Of a stretch of DNA of 48,407 bases, positions 32,910 to 38,857 are shown piece after piece. Under the pieces are notes generated by a model, which made no database searches, had not been told where the DNA came from, and was given only the letters and a program-made list of their open reading frames with translations. The stretch lies in the IMG/VR virus record IMGVR_UViG_3300035661_000095, positions 1-48,407 of that record, one strand, 5' to 3'. Position 1 is the stretch's first letter; each line of letters starts with the position of its first letter. This DNA is from a virus. Position numbers and translations under genes: made by a program.

Positions 32910-33722
32910 TCATTCTTCTGAAGAAGTCTTGGGTTGACGTTTTGCGCGCGTTTTCTTCACTGGACCCGTCCTCTTTGCGGGGACAGTCTTCTTTGCGGGT
33001 GGTGACTTTTTGACCTTCTTCTCAACTGCTGGTGCGAGCAGAGCGGCCACCGCTTCGATTTCGGCTTCTTGCTCAGCCTTCTCCTCTGCTTCCTGCTTTT
33101 CCTTCATCACTTTAACCATGCACTCGAGGCGAGTGCGAATTTCAGGGGTTTGCATCCACATATCTTCACCACGGGTGATGCGATCGAACTCTTCACGTGA
33201 TAGGAACGGGATGTAGACATCCTCAGCAAGCGCTTGGAACCATTTAACGGTTGCTTCGAGCTCGGATACCAGTTCGTTGCCCTTACCGATGAGACCACCG
33301 TTGAAGTTGTGGAACATCATCATGCAGTTGTCGTTGACGACCATTTCGTCACCAGCCAGGAAGATTAGCGTGCCCAGGGAGTAGGCAGTGGCTTCAAGAA
33401 CGGTAACGATTCGCGCCTGGGAGTTACGCATTGCGTTAATCAGTTGGACACCGGTATCGATCTGACCACCTGGAATGTTCAAGTGAATGAAAATGGTATC
33501 GGATGGATTGGCAAGGGTGATCCTGTGGATCATGTCTGTGTAACCTTCAGCCTCACCAACTGGCTTGCTCAGATAGAAGTGAACATGCTGGGCAGTGAAT
33601 GTTTGCTCAAACACTCGGAATGGTTTCTTTCCCACGTCGGCGAATGGGAACTTAACTTCAATCTCGTCTTCATCCTCGTCATGGTTACTTCCAGGTTTGC
33701 TGTAAACATATTTGTAAGTCAT
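32910..33722 (-). CDS. ClpP-like serine protease with basic C-terminal tail
   Basis: Start 33722 is set by AAAGGAG 6 nt upstream; an earlier start at 33746 lacks one. The 270-residue protein has the ClpP fold motifs: FIHLNIPGGQIDTG, nucleophile S115 in ATAYSLGTLIFLAG, and H138 in MMMFHNFNGG. A long acidic helix and a tail rich in Lys, Pro and Arg (from residue ~235) are unusual for ClpP. A late promoter (TATAAATG) lies just upstream. Phages use ClpP-type enzymes as prohead proteases, so a capsid-maturation role is plausible; host-ClpX partnership is the alternative. Confidence 0.87.
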   Translation of the reverse strand: MTYKYVYSKPGSNHDEDEDEIEVKFPFADVGKKPFRVFEQTFTAQHVHFYLSKPVGEAEGYTDMIHRITLANPSDTIFIHLNIPGGQIDTGVQLINAMRNSQARIVTVLEATAYSLGTLIFLAGDEMVVNDNCMMMFHNFNGGLIGKGNELVSELEATVKWFQALAEDVYIPFLSREEFDRITRGEDMWMQTPEIRTRLECMVKVMKEKQEAEEKAEQEAEIEAVAALLAPAVEKKVKKSPPAKKTVPAKRTGPVKKTRAKRQPKTSSEE

Positions 33723-33745
33723 GCATGCTCCTTTAGTTGTGCACA

Positions 33746-33753
33746 CATTTATA
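33746..33753 (-). promoter_or_regulatory. T4-type late promoter (TATAAATG, minus strand)
   Basis: TATAAATG differs from the T4 consensus only at its last base. It lies 23 nt upstream of the ClpP-like start at 33722, with AAAGGAG downstream of the predicted start site. Confidence 0.55.
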
Positions 33754-33802
33754 TATGCTCAGTACCGACGTTGAATAACCCGAAGAGCCGCGGGAAATGG
33801 GG

Positions 33803-33837
33803 GTAAAAACGAAGAAACCAGCCGAAGCTGGTTTCTT
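33803..33837 (-). terminator. Intrinsic terminator of the tmRNA gene
   Basis: AAGAAACCAGC and GCTGGTTTCTT form an 11-bp stem with a TTCG tetraloop on the leftward strand, followed by CGTTTTTAC. It ends the tmRNA transcript and shields the late ClpP-like gene. Confidence 0.92.
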
Positions 33838-34162
33838 GGGACTTTGTTACAAGGTTACCTACCCCGTCGCGAACCCTGGATTAGAGGGCGAGCGCGAATT
33901 GCATGTTTACGTTTGCATTTACGTTTTGGCAATGGATTACGTCCATAACTTCGGATAGCCGTCACATTATACTTGTCCGTGAGTCGAAGCCTGGTCAGGC
34001 CCATTAGGAATCACCCGCCTACGTAGCTTGTTACTAACTCAATGCCCCGGAGCCCGCGACAAAGTGAGTCAACTACGATCGTCGACTGATGATTTCTGGT
34101 GGACCTGGGCGGAATCGAACCGCCGTGTTCCCGTCGTTCCCATGAAACAGTTTACTATCATT
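33838..34162 (-). ncRNA. ssrA: Circularly permuted tmRNA (ssrA)
   Basis: Read leftward, the acceptor piece comes first and the coding piece second, the reverse of ordinary ssrA. The acceptor piece has a perfect T arm (GGCGG-TTCGATT-CCGCC, 34124-34108) and ends CAGGTCC-A-CCA at 34097. After 94 nt the coding piece begins at 34002 with GGGCCTG, which pairs with CAGGTCC over seven positions including a G3-U70 wobble, the alanine identity element, with A73. It continues CAGGCTTCGACT, the tmRNA D-loop signature, and includes the tag frame at 33916-33881 and a helix after it (CGCUCGCCCU/AGGGUUCGCG). tmRNA with SmpB rescues stalled ribosomes and tags unfinished proteins. Exact mature ends are not determined, and I could not resolve helix P2. 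No SmpB gene is seen in the window. Confidence 0.92.
33881..33916 (-). other. tmRNA proteolysis tag frame (A)ANVNMQFALAL
   Basis: From the resume codon GCA (33916-33914) the frame reads A-N-V-N-M-Q-F-A-L-A-L and stops at TAA (33883-33881). It opens GCA AAC like E. coli (tag (A)ANDENYALAA) and shares the FALA/YALA core. The last residue is Leu instead of Ala, and acidic residues are absent. Confidence 0.88.
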
Positions 34163-34167
34163 GTCCG

Positions 34168-34175
34168 TATTTATC
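34168..34175 (-). promoter_or_regulatory. T4-type late promoter for the tmRNA (GATAAATA, minus strand)
   Basis: GATAAATA reads leftward with a predicted start near 34162, about 38 nt before the T arm of the acceptor piece. It implies late-phase expression of the tmRNA. Confidence 0.6.
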
Positions 34176-34193
34176 TGGCTTTCGGTGAAGATT

Positions 34194-34201
34194 GCTAAAT
34201 A
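34194..34201 (+). promoter_or_regulatory. Late-type promoter (GCTAAATA)
   Basis: GCTAAATA lies 47 nt before the LAGLIDADG gene start and is divergent from the tmRNA promoter 18 bp to its left. The leader contains ACGGG/CCCGT arms (34209-34231), which do not cover the ribosome-binding site. Confidence 0.5.
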
Positions 34202-34248
34202 ACTGCAGACGGGTTCATAGTACCCCCCGTTCAGAAGGAAATCAACGC

Positions 34249-34656
34249 ATGACCCTAGACCATATCATTTACGCGGCGGGTTTGTTTGACGGAGAGGGCA
34301 CTGTTACCTTAACGAAGATGAATGCTGCCAATCAATTTCGAGCGCCAGGAGTATCGTTGTCCAGCACGACTTACACCCTGGTTGACTTCATGAAGTCAAC
34401 CTTTGGTGGACAAATTATCAAACTTAAGCGCGCCAAGAGTCAAGGACACAAACAAGCTTGGCATTGGCAAACCTATCGTGGGTCTGCCATCAATGTGCTG
34501 GAGCAAATTTCTCCATACCTTCGTGAGCCTGAAAAACGACGCAGGGCGTTACTGATCCTTGAGCAATACAAGGTAGTAACGCCCCGCAATGGTAAGTACA
34601 CACCAGAACAGATTGAGCTCAAAGAGGCCTTTGAAGCCACCTTCTTTGCTCAATAA
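34249..34656 (+). CDS. Single-motif LAGLIDADG homing endonuclease
   Basis: Start 34249 has AGAAGGAAA upstream. The 135-residue protein has one LAGLIDADG helix, YAAGLFDGEGTVTL (residues ~8-21), followed by a beta sheet pattern and helices (LVDFMKSTFGGQI, INVLEQISPYLREPEKRRRA). One-motif members act as homodimers. It lies beside the tmRNA gene, the kind of RNA-gene neighbourhood that mobile nucleases favour. Its A/T-rich codon use differs from the flanking genes. Confidence 0.88.
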   Translation: MTLDHIIYAAGLFDGEGTVTLTKMNAANQFRAPGVSLSSTTYTLVDFMKSTFGGQIIKLKRAKSQGHKQAWHWQTYRGSAINVLEQISPYLREPEKRRRALLILEQYKVVTPRNGKYTPEQIELKEAFEATFFAQ

Positions 34657-34658
34657 GG

Positions 34659-34841
34659 TCAATCGTCATTCTCACCCTCCATCACCCGCCTCAGCTCACG
34701 CTTGCCGGCTGTCCGGGCGTGCTTGTGCATTAGCTGCTTAATGCGGCGGCGCGATTCACGGACGTCTCGCTTACCAACGTCCGTTTCAACCTCACTGAGC
34801 TTGTCAAACTGCTCCGTTTTGTCTAGTGGTTTTATTTTCAT
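34659..34841 (-). CDS. Small basic hypothetical protein
   Basis: Start 34841 (MKIKPLDKTEQ) is chosen; the frame extends upstream inside the neighbouring gene without an adequate start. The 60-residue product is highly charged and helical (RDVRESRRRIKQLMHKHARTAGKRELRRVMEGE), suggesting nucleic-acid binding. It overlaps the upstream gene by 38 nt. No family is recognised. Confidence 0.5.
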   Translation of the reverse strand: MKIKPLDKTEQFDKLSEVETDVGKRDVRESRRRIKQLMHKHARTAGKRELRRVMEGENDD

Positions 34842-35214
34842 CTCCAACCGGTTGCAGGCCTTGCTCGACCCACCTTGTGTTGAAATTATCAATGTACTTG
34901 TTGATCCGCTGGCGGACAGCCAGCATGTCTCGAACAGACAGGTAGTCAAACAGCTTTTCAAAGTAAGCCTCTGCCAGATTCTCCGAATCGTTCGCTGCTT
35001 CGTGAATCCCCGCCTGCTCCAGAATGTCGTGGCGGTACATCCCGTAACCAAAGTATTTCCCGTCTTCCGAAGTGCCACGCTCAACAGTAACGTTCAACCG
35101 TTCTGTTGGGGATATGTAGATAATGTGGTGCTTGCGAGGAACCCACAGAACATCTGGCATCTTTTCTGCAACAAATGTCGCAATGTCCTGATACGGATGG
35201 CTACATTGTGTCAT
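34804..35214 (-). CDS. Hypothetical protein
   Basis: Start 35214 follows AAGGAG by 5 nt and overlaps the end of the ATP-grasp gene. The 136-residue protein has IATFVAEKMPDVLWVPRKHHIIYISP and FEKLFDYLSVRDMLAVRQRINKYIDNF. It is probably co-translated with the ATP-grasp gene. Function unknown. Confidence 0.65.
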   Translation of the reverse strand: MTQCSHPYQDIATFVAEKMPDVLWVPRKHHIIYISPTERLNVTVERGTSEDGKYFGYGMYRHDILEQAGIHEAANDSENLAEAYFEKLFDYLSVRDMLAVRQRINKYIDNFNTRWVEQGLQPVGDENKTTRQNGAV

Positions 35215-36034
35215 CACAGCTCCTTATTTTATGGTCAAGCAGATCTGGCTCCGTAGGGACGTTGAACGCCTCCTCTAGTGCAAACACGAGTTTCTGCATA
35301 TCACCAGCGTAGAAGCCTGATGCATTGATAGTATTGATCTCCATGATCTTGATCCCACCGTCTTGAGTATCACAGACGTCAATAACAAATGCATCAAGAG
35401 GCTGCCATTCAGCAACCCGCTCCTCAACGTACTGATGGAACCGTTCGTCTACGGGAGCCTGGTAATGGACAGTCCGGCCGATCTTGTACGTTGACGCCGT
35501 AACAATCTTGCCTTTGACGATCCAGAACCGGTGTTCATTCAGCGTCTTCTTGACGGGGCTAACTTGGATCAAGGTGTCATTCTTCAGGCTGTTGCCGTAG
35601 TCGAGATTCAGTGTGCAGACATTCCGCTGCCATTCCTCGAACTCATCACGGTCGTAGACCTTACCTGCAAAATACTTCGTATCGTTTGCTGGACGAACAA
35701 ACATTTGCTCATTCGTAAACACAGCGTCGTCAAATCTGGTGATCACTGAGTCAGCGTTGAACATATGCTGCCCCCAGTGATCAAGCTGGACACTAAAGTC
35801 GAACGGCTCAAGGTCAAATACACCCGGATACCACCCCTTCTTCTTAGCAAGGTGGCGGAGTGAATATGTACCAAAACAGATCACCGGGCCTTCCGGGTTA
35901 ATGTCAGGTTCGATCTCACCAACAAACGGAACGACCTTGTGGATAGAATACGGAATATCGAATCGGTCGAGTGTTTCAACCAATGACTTCCAGCCGTCTT
36001 CATTGGAGATGTTTACTTGCAGTATCCAATGCAT
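35201..36034 (-). CDS. ATP-grasp protein (R2K/DUF4343-like)
   Basis: The 277-residue protein shows the ATP-grasp layout. An N-terminal part has ICFGTYSLRHLAKKKGWYPGVF, followed by FVRPANDTKYFAGKVYDRDEF, VSPVKKTLNEHRFWIVKGKIVTASTYKIG and DAFVIDVCDTQDGGIKIMEINTINASGFY. The last stretch supplies the acidic and Asn metal ligands (EINTINASG). Members ligate an acid to an amine using ATP, often on peptides. R2K-type ATP-grasp proteins are common in large phages with unknown targets. The retropepsin-like protease at 15162 belongs to a family that associates with ATP-grasp enzymes. Confidence 0.82.
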   Translation of the reverse strand: MHWILQVNISNEDGWKSLVETLDRFDIPYSIHKVVPFVGEIEPDINPEGPVICFGTYSLRHLAKKKGWYPGVFDLEPFDFSVQLDHWGQHMFNADSVITRFDDAVFTNEQMFVRPANDTKYFAGKVYDRDEFEEWQRNVCTLNLDYGNSLKNDTLIQVSPVKKTLNEHRFWIVKGKIVTASTYKIGRTVHYQAPVDERFHQYVEERVAEWQPLDAFVIDVCDTQDGGIKIMEINTINASGFYAGDMQKLVFALEEAFNVPTEPDLLDHKIRSCDDTM

Positions 36035-36321
36035 TATTCCACGCGTAGCGCTTGCAACAGAGCTTGCTTGATCTCATCCTTGGGGGCGCGGGCTTCCGGC
36101 TCCCAACGATCGATCACGTACTTACCGCCGTCTTGACGCATGATTGGATTGTGGGGTTCGTCACAGAATCGGGTAAGCGCCATTTCAAGTGTCGCATCAA
36201 CGTCACGAGCATCAATCGTGATCGAGAACGGATGTTGACCATTTTCGCCCGACAACGCGAACGTCCGCAGCTTGGCGAACTTGCACCAGCTGTGGCTTTC
36301 AACTTGCTTGGCGGTGATCAT
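36034..36321 (-). CDS. Hypothetical protein
   Basis: The 95-residue protein begins MITAKQVESHSWCKFAKLRTFALS and ends with KDEIKQALLQALRVE. Its stop shares a base with the ATP-grasp start and its start overlaps the end of the next gene upstream, so it sits in a tight operon. Not recognised. Confidence 0.65.
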   Translation of the reverse strand: MITAKQVESHSWCKFAKLRTFALSGENGQHPFSITIDARDVDATLEMALTRFCDEPHNPIMRQDGGKYVIDRWEPEARAPKDEIKQALLQALRVE

Positions 36322-36605
36322 TGAAATTCTCCAATGGAGAACACTTCACCGTCAGCAGCTCGCAAGCCTTCTGGCGCATAGTTGATCAGGATCTGATCCT
36401 GATTGCGGAACACGACAAAGCGGCCGCTACGGTCGTTTGGAAAATTCGGCTGTGGAGCCAGCGTAACACACACAGCCTCAGCATGCTTTAGCCAGTGGCC
36501 TAACGCAACGGAGAAGCAGCGCATGCCAGTGAGGATTGCATCCTCACTCCCTGATGTTGTATCGTTTTGTGTGTACGTAGAAATCGTCTTGTCTGTTGTG
36601 TTCAT
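36318..36605 (-). CDS. Hypothetical protein
   Basis: The 95-residue protein contains GMRCFSVALGHWLKHAEAVCVTLAPQPNFPNDRSGRFVVFRNQDQ. It overlaps both neighbours by 4 nt, indicating coupled translation with the Acb1-like gene upstream. There is no membrane segment and no recognised family. Confidence 0.65.
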   Translation of the reverse strand: MNTTDKTISTYTQNDTTSGSEDAILTGMRCFSVALGHWLKHAEAVCVTLAPQPNFPNDRSGRFVVFRNQDQILINYAPEGLRAADGEVFSIGEFQ

Positions 36606-37132
36606 TTTTCCGTTCCCTCGTTTTTGGCCCAGCTCAAATCAAGATCCTCGCCATATTCTTCAACGATTTCCAGCTTCTTGACAACGCTCTTGATATCTGG
36701 TAGTTCTGCTTCGTCTAAATCACCAATGTCATATGACAGTGTGACGTGTGTTTTGTATTCAGGGAAGTCATACGTCGCTTGATGTTCATCCATCAGTTGT
36801 TCATGGCGTTCGTTCAGCTTGTCACACTTGAACTCCATTACGAGGCAACGTGTTCCCTCTTCTCCGTCCTGTTCGCCTTTTGATTCCCACACATCCAAGC
36901 CAGTCGGCTTGCCGATCCACGGTGGATCGATCTTACCTAATGGCTCGTAATCAGGGCAATGCTTGCGGCTGTACAGTAAAGTGCAGTGCATCTTTGACGC
37001 TGCTAACCCGTTAGGGATGTCATTGTCTTTGATGTACTTTTCGATCGCATCCTTTGTGTCCTGGCTGAACTTTACGGCTGCGTATGTTCCACTTGGTGTG
37101 TGTTTTTCTTGTAGTAACTCATCGAGGGTCAT
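36602..37132 (-). CDS. acb1: Acb1-like anti-CBASS phosphodiesterase (2H family)
   Basis: The 176-residue protein has both HxT motifs of 2H phosphoesterases, H49-C-T51 and H129-V-T131. The surrounding sequence is characteristic of the T4 57B/Acb1 group: GTYAAVKFS, KMHCTLLYSRK, ERHEQLMDEHQATYDFPEYKTHVTLSYDIGDLD. Acb1 degrades cyclic di- and trinucleotide signals made by CBASS, preventing host suicide. Length and layout match the T4 protein. It starts an overlapping run of small genes ending at the ATP-grasp operon. Substrate range cannot be read from sequence. Confidence 0.85.
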   Translation of the reverse strand: MTLDELLQEKHTPSGTYAAVKFSQDTKDAIEKYIKDNDIPNGLAASKMHCTLLYSRKHCPDYEPLGKIDPPWIGKPTGLDVWESKGEQDGEEGTRCLVMEFKCDKLNERHEQLMDEHQATYDFPEYKTHVTLSYDIGDLDEAELPDIKSVVKKLEIVEEYGEDLDLSWAKNEGTEK

Positions 37133-37149
37133 TTAACACTTGTCTTTCA

Positions 37150-37422
37150 TTATGTCACCGACTCAAAACCGGTGAGGCCCTCTTTCAAAGTGTTGGGCAC
37201 CACAGCTTGGCCATACATCCAATGTTGCGTTGTCATAACATGGCCTTTGCGAACGTATTTATCAACATAGTTTTTGAAGTGACTGAAGTGATAGGGCTCG
37301 TCGACCTGAATCACATATCCTTCAATCTCACCACCGTCAGCTTCACGCTTCGCTTTGTACTCTGCGTACTTCGTCTCAATCATCTTGCGGTCATACGGAC
37401 CCCAGTAGATCACTGGACTCAT
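37150..37422 (-). CDS. Hypothetical protein
   Basis: The 90-residue protein begins MSPVIYWGPYDRKMIETKYAEYKAKREADGG and contains YHFSHFKNYVDKYVRKGHV. Its start overlaps the DHFR stop by 4 nt. A GATAAATA on the minus strand at 37263-37256 lies inside it and could act as a late promoter for Acb1, but it may be chance. Not recognised. Confidence 0.65.
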   Translation of the reverse strand: MSPVIYWGPYDRKMIETKYAEYKAKREADGGEIEGYVIQVDEPYHFSHFKNYVDKYVRKGHVMTTQHWMYGQAVVPNTLKEGLTGFESVT

Positions 37423-38132
37423 TTGCGTTTCCAGATGGTGAAGCGCAAGTCTGGTGTCTTGTCGTTGACGAACTGCTGCTCCATGTTGAAGTGCTTCAAC
37501 GTATAGTTGGTTGGAAAAAACCGGTCCGCGTCAACCTCTTTGTTGACAACCGTGATGTACAGCGTGTTCGCCTTAGCGATTCCTTCACTGTAGATCCGCT
37601 CGCCACCGATGAAGAACACCGTCTTATTCTCAGCGTCCTCAAATGTCAGATGCTTGTCGACCTCACTGATCGACTTAACTGCGATTGCATTATCCTTGGG
37701 CAGCGGCGATGACGTTACCACAAAGCACTTGCGGCCAGGCAAAATGCTCTCGTCACCCTTGCTGCCGAGGTGGTTGACCAAGTCATCGTAAGTTGCGCGA
37801 CCCATCACACAGATGTGGCCCTCTGTCTTTTGTTGGAACCACTTGAAGTCAGCAGTATAGTTCCACGGGATCTTGCCGTCCTTGCTGAACCCACCACAAA
37901 GGTCTACTGCTACAATGCACGCGTACTGCTGGCGCGGGCTCTTGTTAATCAGCTGCTGTGTGATTCGTGCCCAGCGATCCGCCTCCATCTGAGCGCGCAT
38001 TGCGGCCTGGTGCTGCTCATACGCTTGCCGTTGTTGGTGGGCATGCTGAGCATGAGCCTGTCGAGCAGCCTGCTCAAACGCGGCGCGGCGCGCTGCTTCT
38101 TCTTGTGTAGCGGTGTCTTGTTCGGTCGTCAA
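37419..38132 (-). CDS. frd: Dihydrofolate reductase with Gln/Ala-rich N-terminal extension
   Basis: The start appears to be TTG at 38132, with GGAG 7 nt upstream and a TTGA overlap with the preceding stop. Residues ~1-65 are a charged Ala/Gln/His helix (EEAARRAAFEQAARQAHAQ). The DHFR domain starts around residue 70: YACIVAVDLCGGFSKDGKIPWNYTADFKWF, VMGRATYDDL, CFVVTSSPLP and VFFIGGERIYSEG. The enzyme regenerates tetrahydrofolate consumed by thymidylate synthase, also encoded here. Phage DHFRs usually lack such an extension; internal Met45, Met49 are alternative starts but have no clear site. Confidence 0.9.
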   Translation of the reverse strand: MTTEQDTATQEEAARRAAFEQAARQAHAQHAHQQRQAYEQHQAAMRAQMEADRWARITQQLINKSPRQQYACIVAVDLCGGFSKDGKIPWNYTADFKWFQQKTEGHICVMGRATYDDLVNHLGSKGDESILPGRKCFVVTSSPLPKDNAIAVKSISEVDKHLTFEDAENKTVFFIGGERIYSEGIAKANTLYITVVNKEVDADRFFPTNYTLKHFNMEQQFVNDKTPDLRFTIWKRK

Positions 38133-38353
38133 ACCCTACTCCTCTTCTTGGTAGGTGGCATGTACGTATCTTTGTAGATTTCGTACCACTCTTCAAACTC
38201 TTCCCACTTGCAGTTGCGAACCTGATCCGCAAACTGCAGCAGCTGATTGGACAGTTGTTGATGGCGTGACGCAGGCTGGCCAGCGAACAATTCTTGCTGG
38301 CGGCCATGCAAAATCACATGATACTTCATTCCAACTTCTGGTCCGTGAACCAT
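38129..38353 (-). CDS. Small hypothetical protein coupled to DHFR
   Basis: The 74-residue protein starts at ATG 38353 with AGGAGA 7 nt upstream. It contains KYHVILHGRQQELFAGQPASRHQQLSNQLLQFADQV and a basic end (PPTKKRSRV). Its stop overlaps the TTG start of DHFR. Not recognised. Confidence 0.6.
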   Translation of the reverse strand: MVHGPEVGMKYHVILHGRQQELFAGQPASRHQQLSNQLLQFADQVRNCKWEEFEEWYEIYKDTYMPPTKKRSRV

Positions 38354-38423
38354 TCATTTCTCCTGTTAGTTCACTACATCCTAACACAATCGGGATGTAG
38401 TGAAAATAGGTAATATTGTTGGG

Positions 38424-38794
38424 TTACAGCATCGCCTTCAGCTTATCTTGACCGATAACGGTGACACCGATGGAGCGAGCCTTCTGCGCTTTCGTCGAAG
38501 TGCTGTTTGGTTCGGCAGTGACGAGGTACGTGGTATTCTTGCTGACCGACGAGCCCATCGAACCACCTGCGTTGATGATCTGCTTCTCCAGCTCCGCTGA
38601 GCGGAAGCCGGTGAAGAACCCGTCATTGCCGATGTACAGGTGTTGTTCTGTTGGCCGCCCAGTTCAACCTCGCCAATCATCATCGTGACATACGCTACCG
38701 TCTTGCCCTCACGGTGATGACGGTCGCGCTCAGATGTGACCAGTTCTATGGCTTGATGCAGCCGATCCAAATCGAGGTTGCGTGGTACGATCAT
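38424..38794 (-). pseudogene. BRCT-domain protein split by a -1 frame change
   Basis: ATG 38794 has GGAG 6 nt upstream and reads MIVPRNLDLDRLHQAIELV through EVELGGQQNN (about 50 residues). A BRCT domain then continues in the -1 frame: IGNDGFFTGFRSAELEKQ, INAGGSMGSSVSKNTTYLV and KARSIGVTVIGQDKLKAML, ending at TAA 38426-38424. The BRCT frame is closed by TGA at 38666-38664, so the switch must fall around 38630-38664. No slippery heptamer is obvious. The domain resembles the BRCT at the C-terminus of the nearby ligase. It could be a broken gene, a programmed frameshift or a sequencing error. Confidence 0.65.
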
Positions 38795-38815
38795 AGCATC
38801 TCCGCAACGGAACTC

Positions 38816-38846
38816 ACATAAATACAGATTATACACGTATTTATGT
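38816..38846. promoter_or_regulatory. Inverted pair of late promoters (CATAAATA / CATAAATA)
   Basis: ACATAAATAC (38816-38825) and GTATTTATGT (38837-38846) form a perfect 10-bp inverted repeat around an 11-nt centre. Each arm contains a CATAAATA late promoter, pointing toward the other. The plus-strand copy serves the nuclease gene at 38858 and the minus-strand copy serves the BRCT gene at 38794. Both predicted start sites fall in the central loop. Confidence 0.65.
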
Positions 38847-38857
38847 AAGTAGAGAAC

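Noticed and set aside
34081-34162. A tRNA 3' half (T arm plus CCA) on the minus strand
   Set aside because: No tRNA D and anticodon arms lie upstream. Its acceptor partner lies downstream with the tmRNA D-loop and tag frame, so it is the acceptor piece of a permuted tmRNA.
37256-37263. TATTTATC inside the 90-residue gene as a late promoter for Acb1
   Set aside because: The match is within coding sequence, far from the next start, and one such octamer is expected by chance; recorded only as a possibility in the gene entry.
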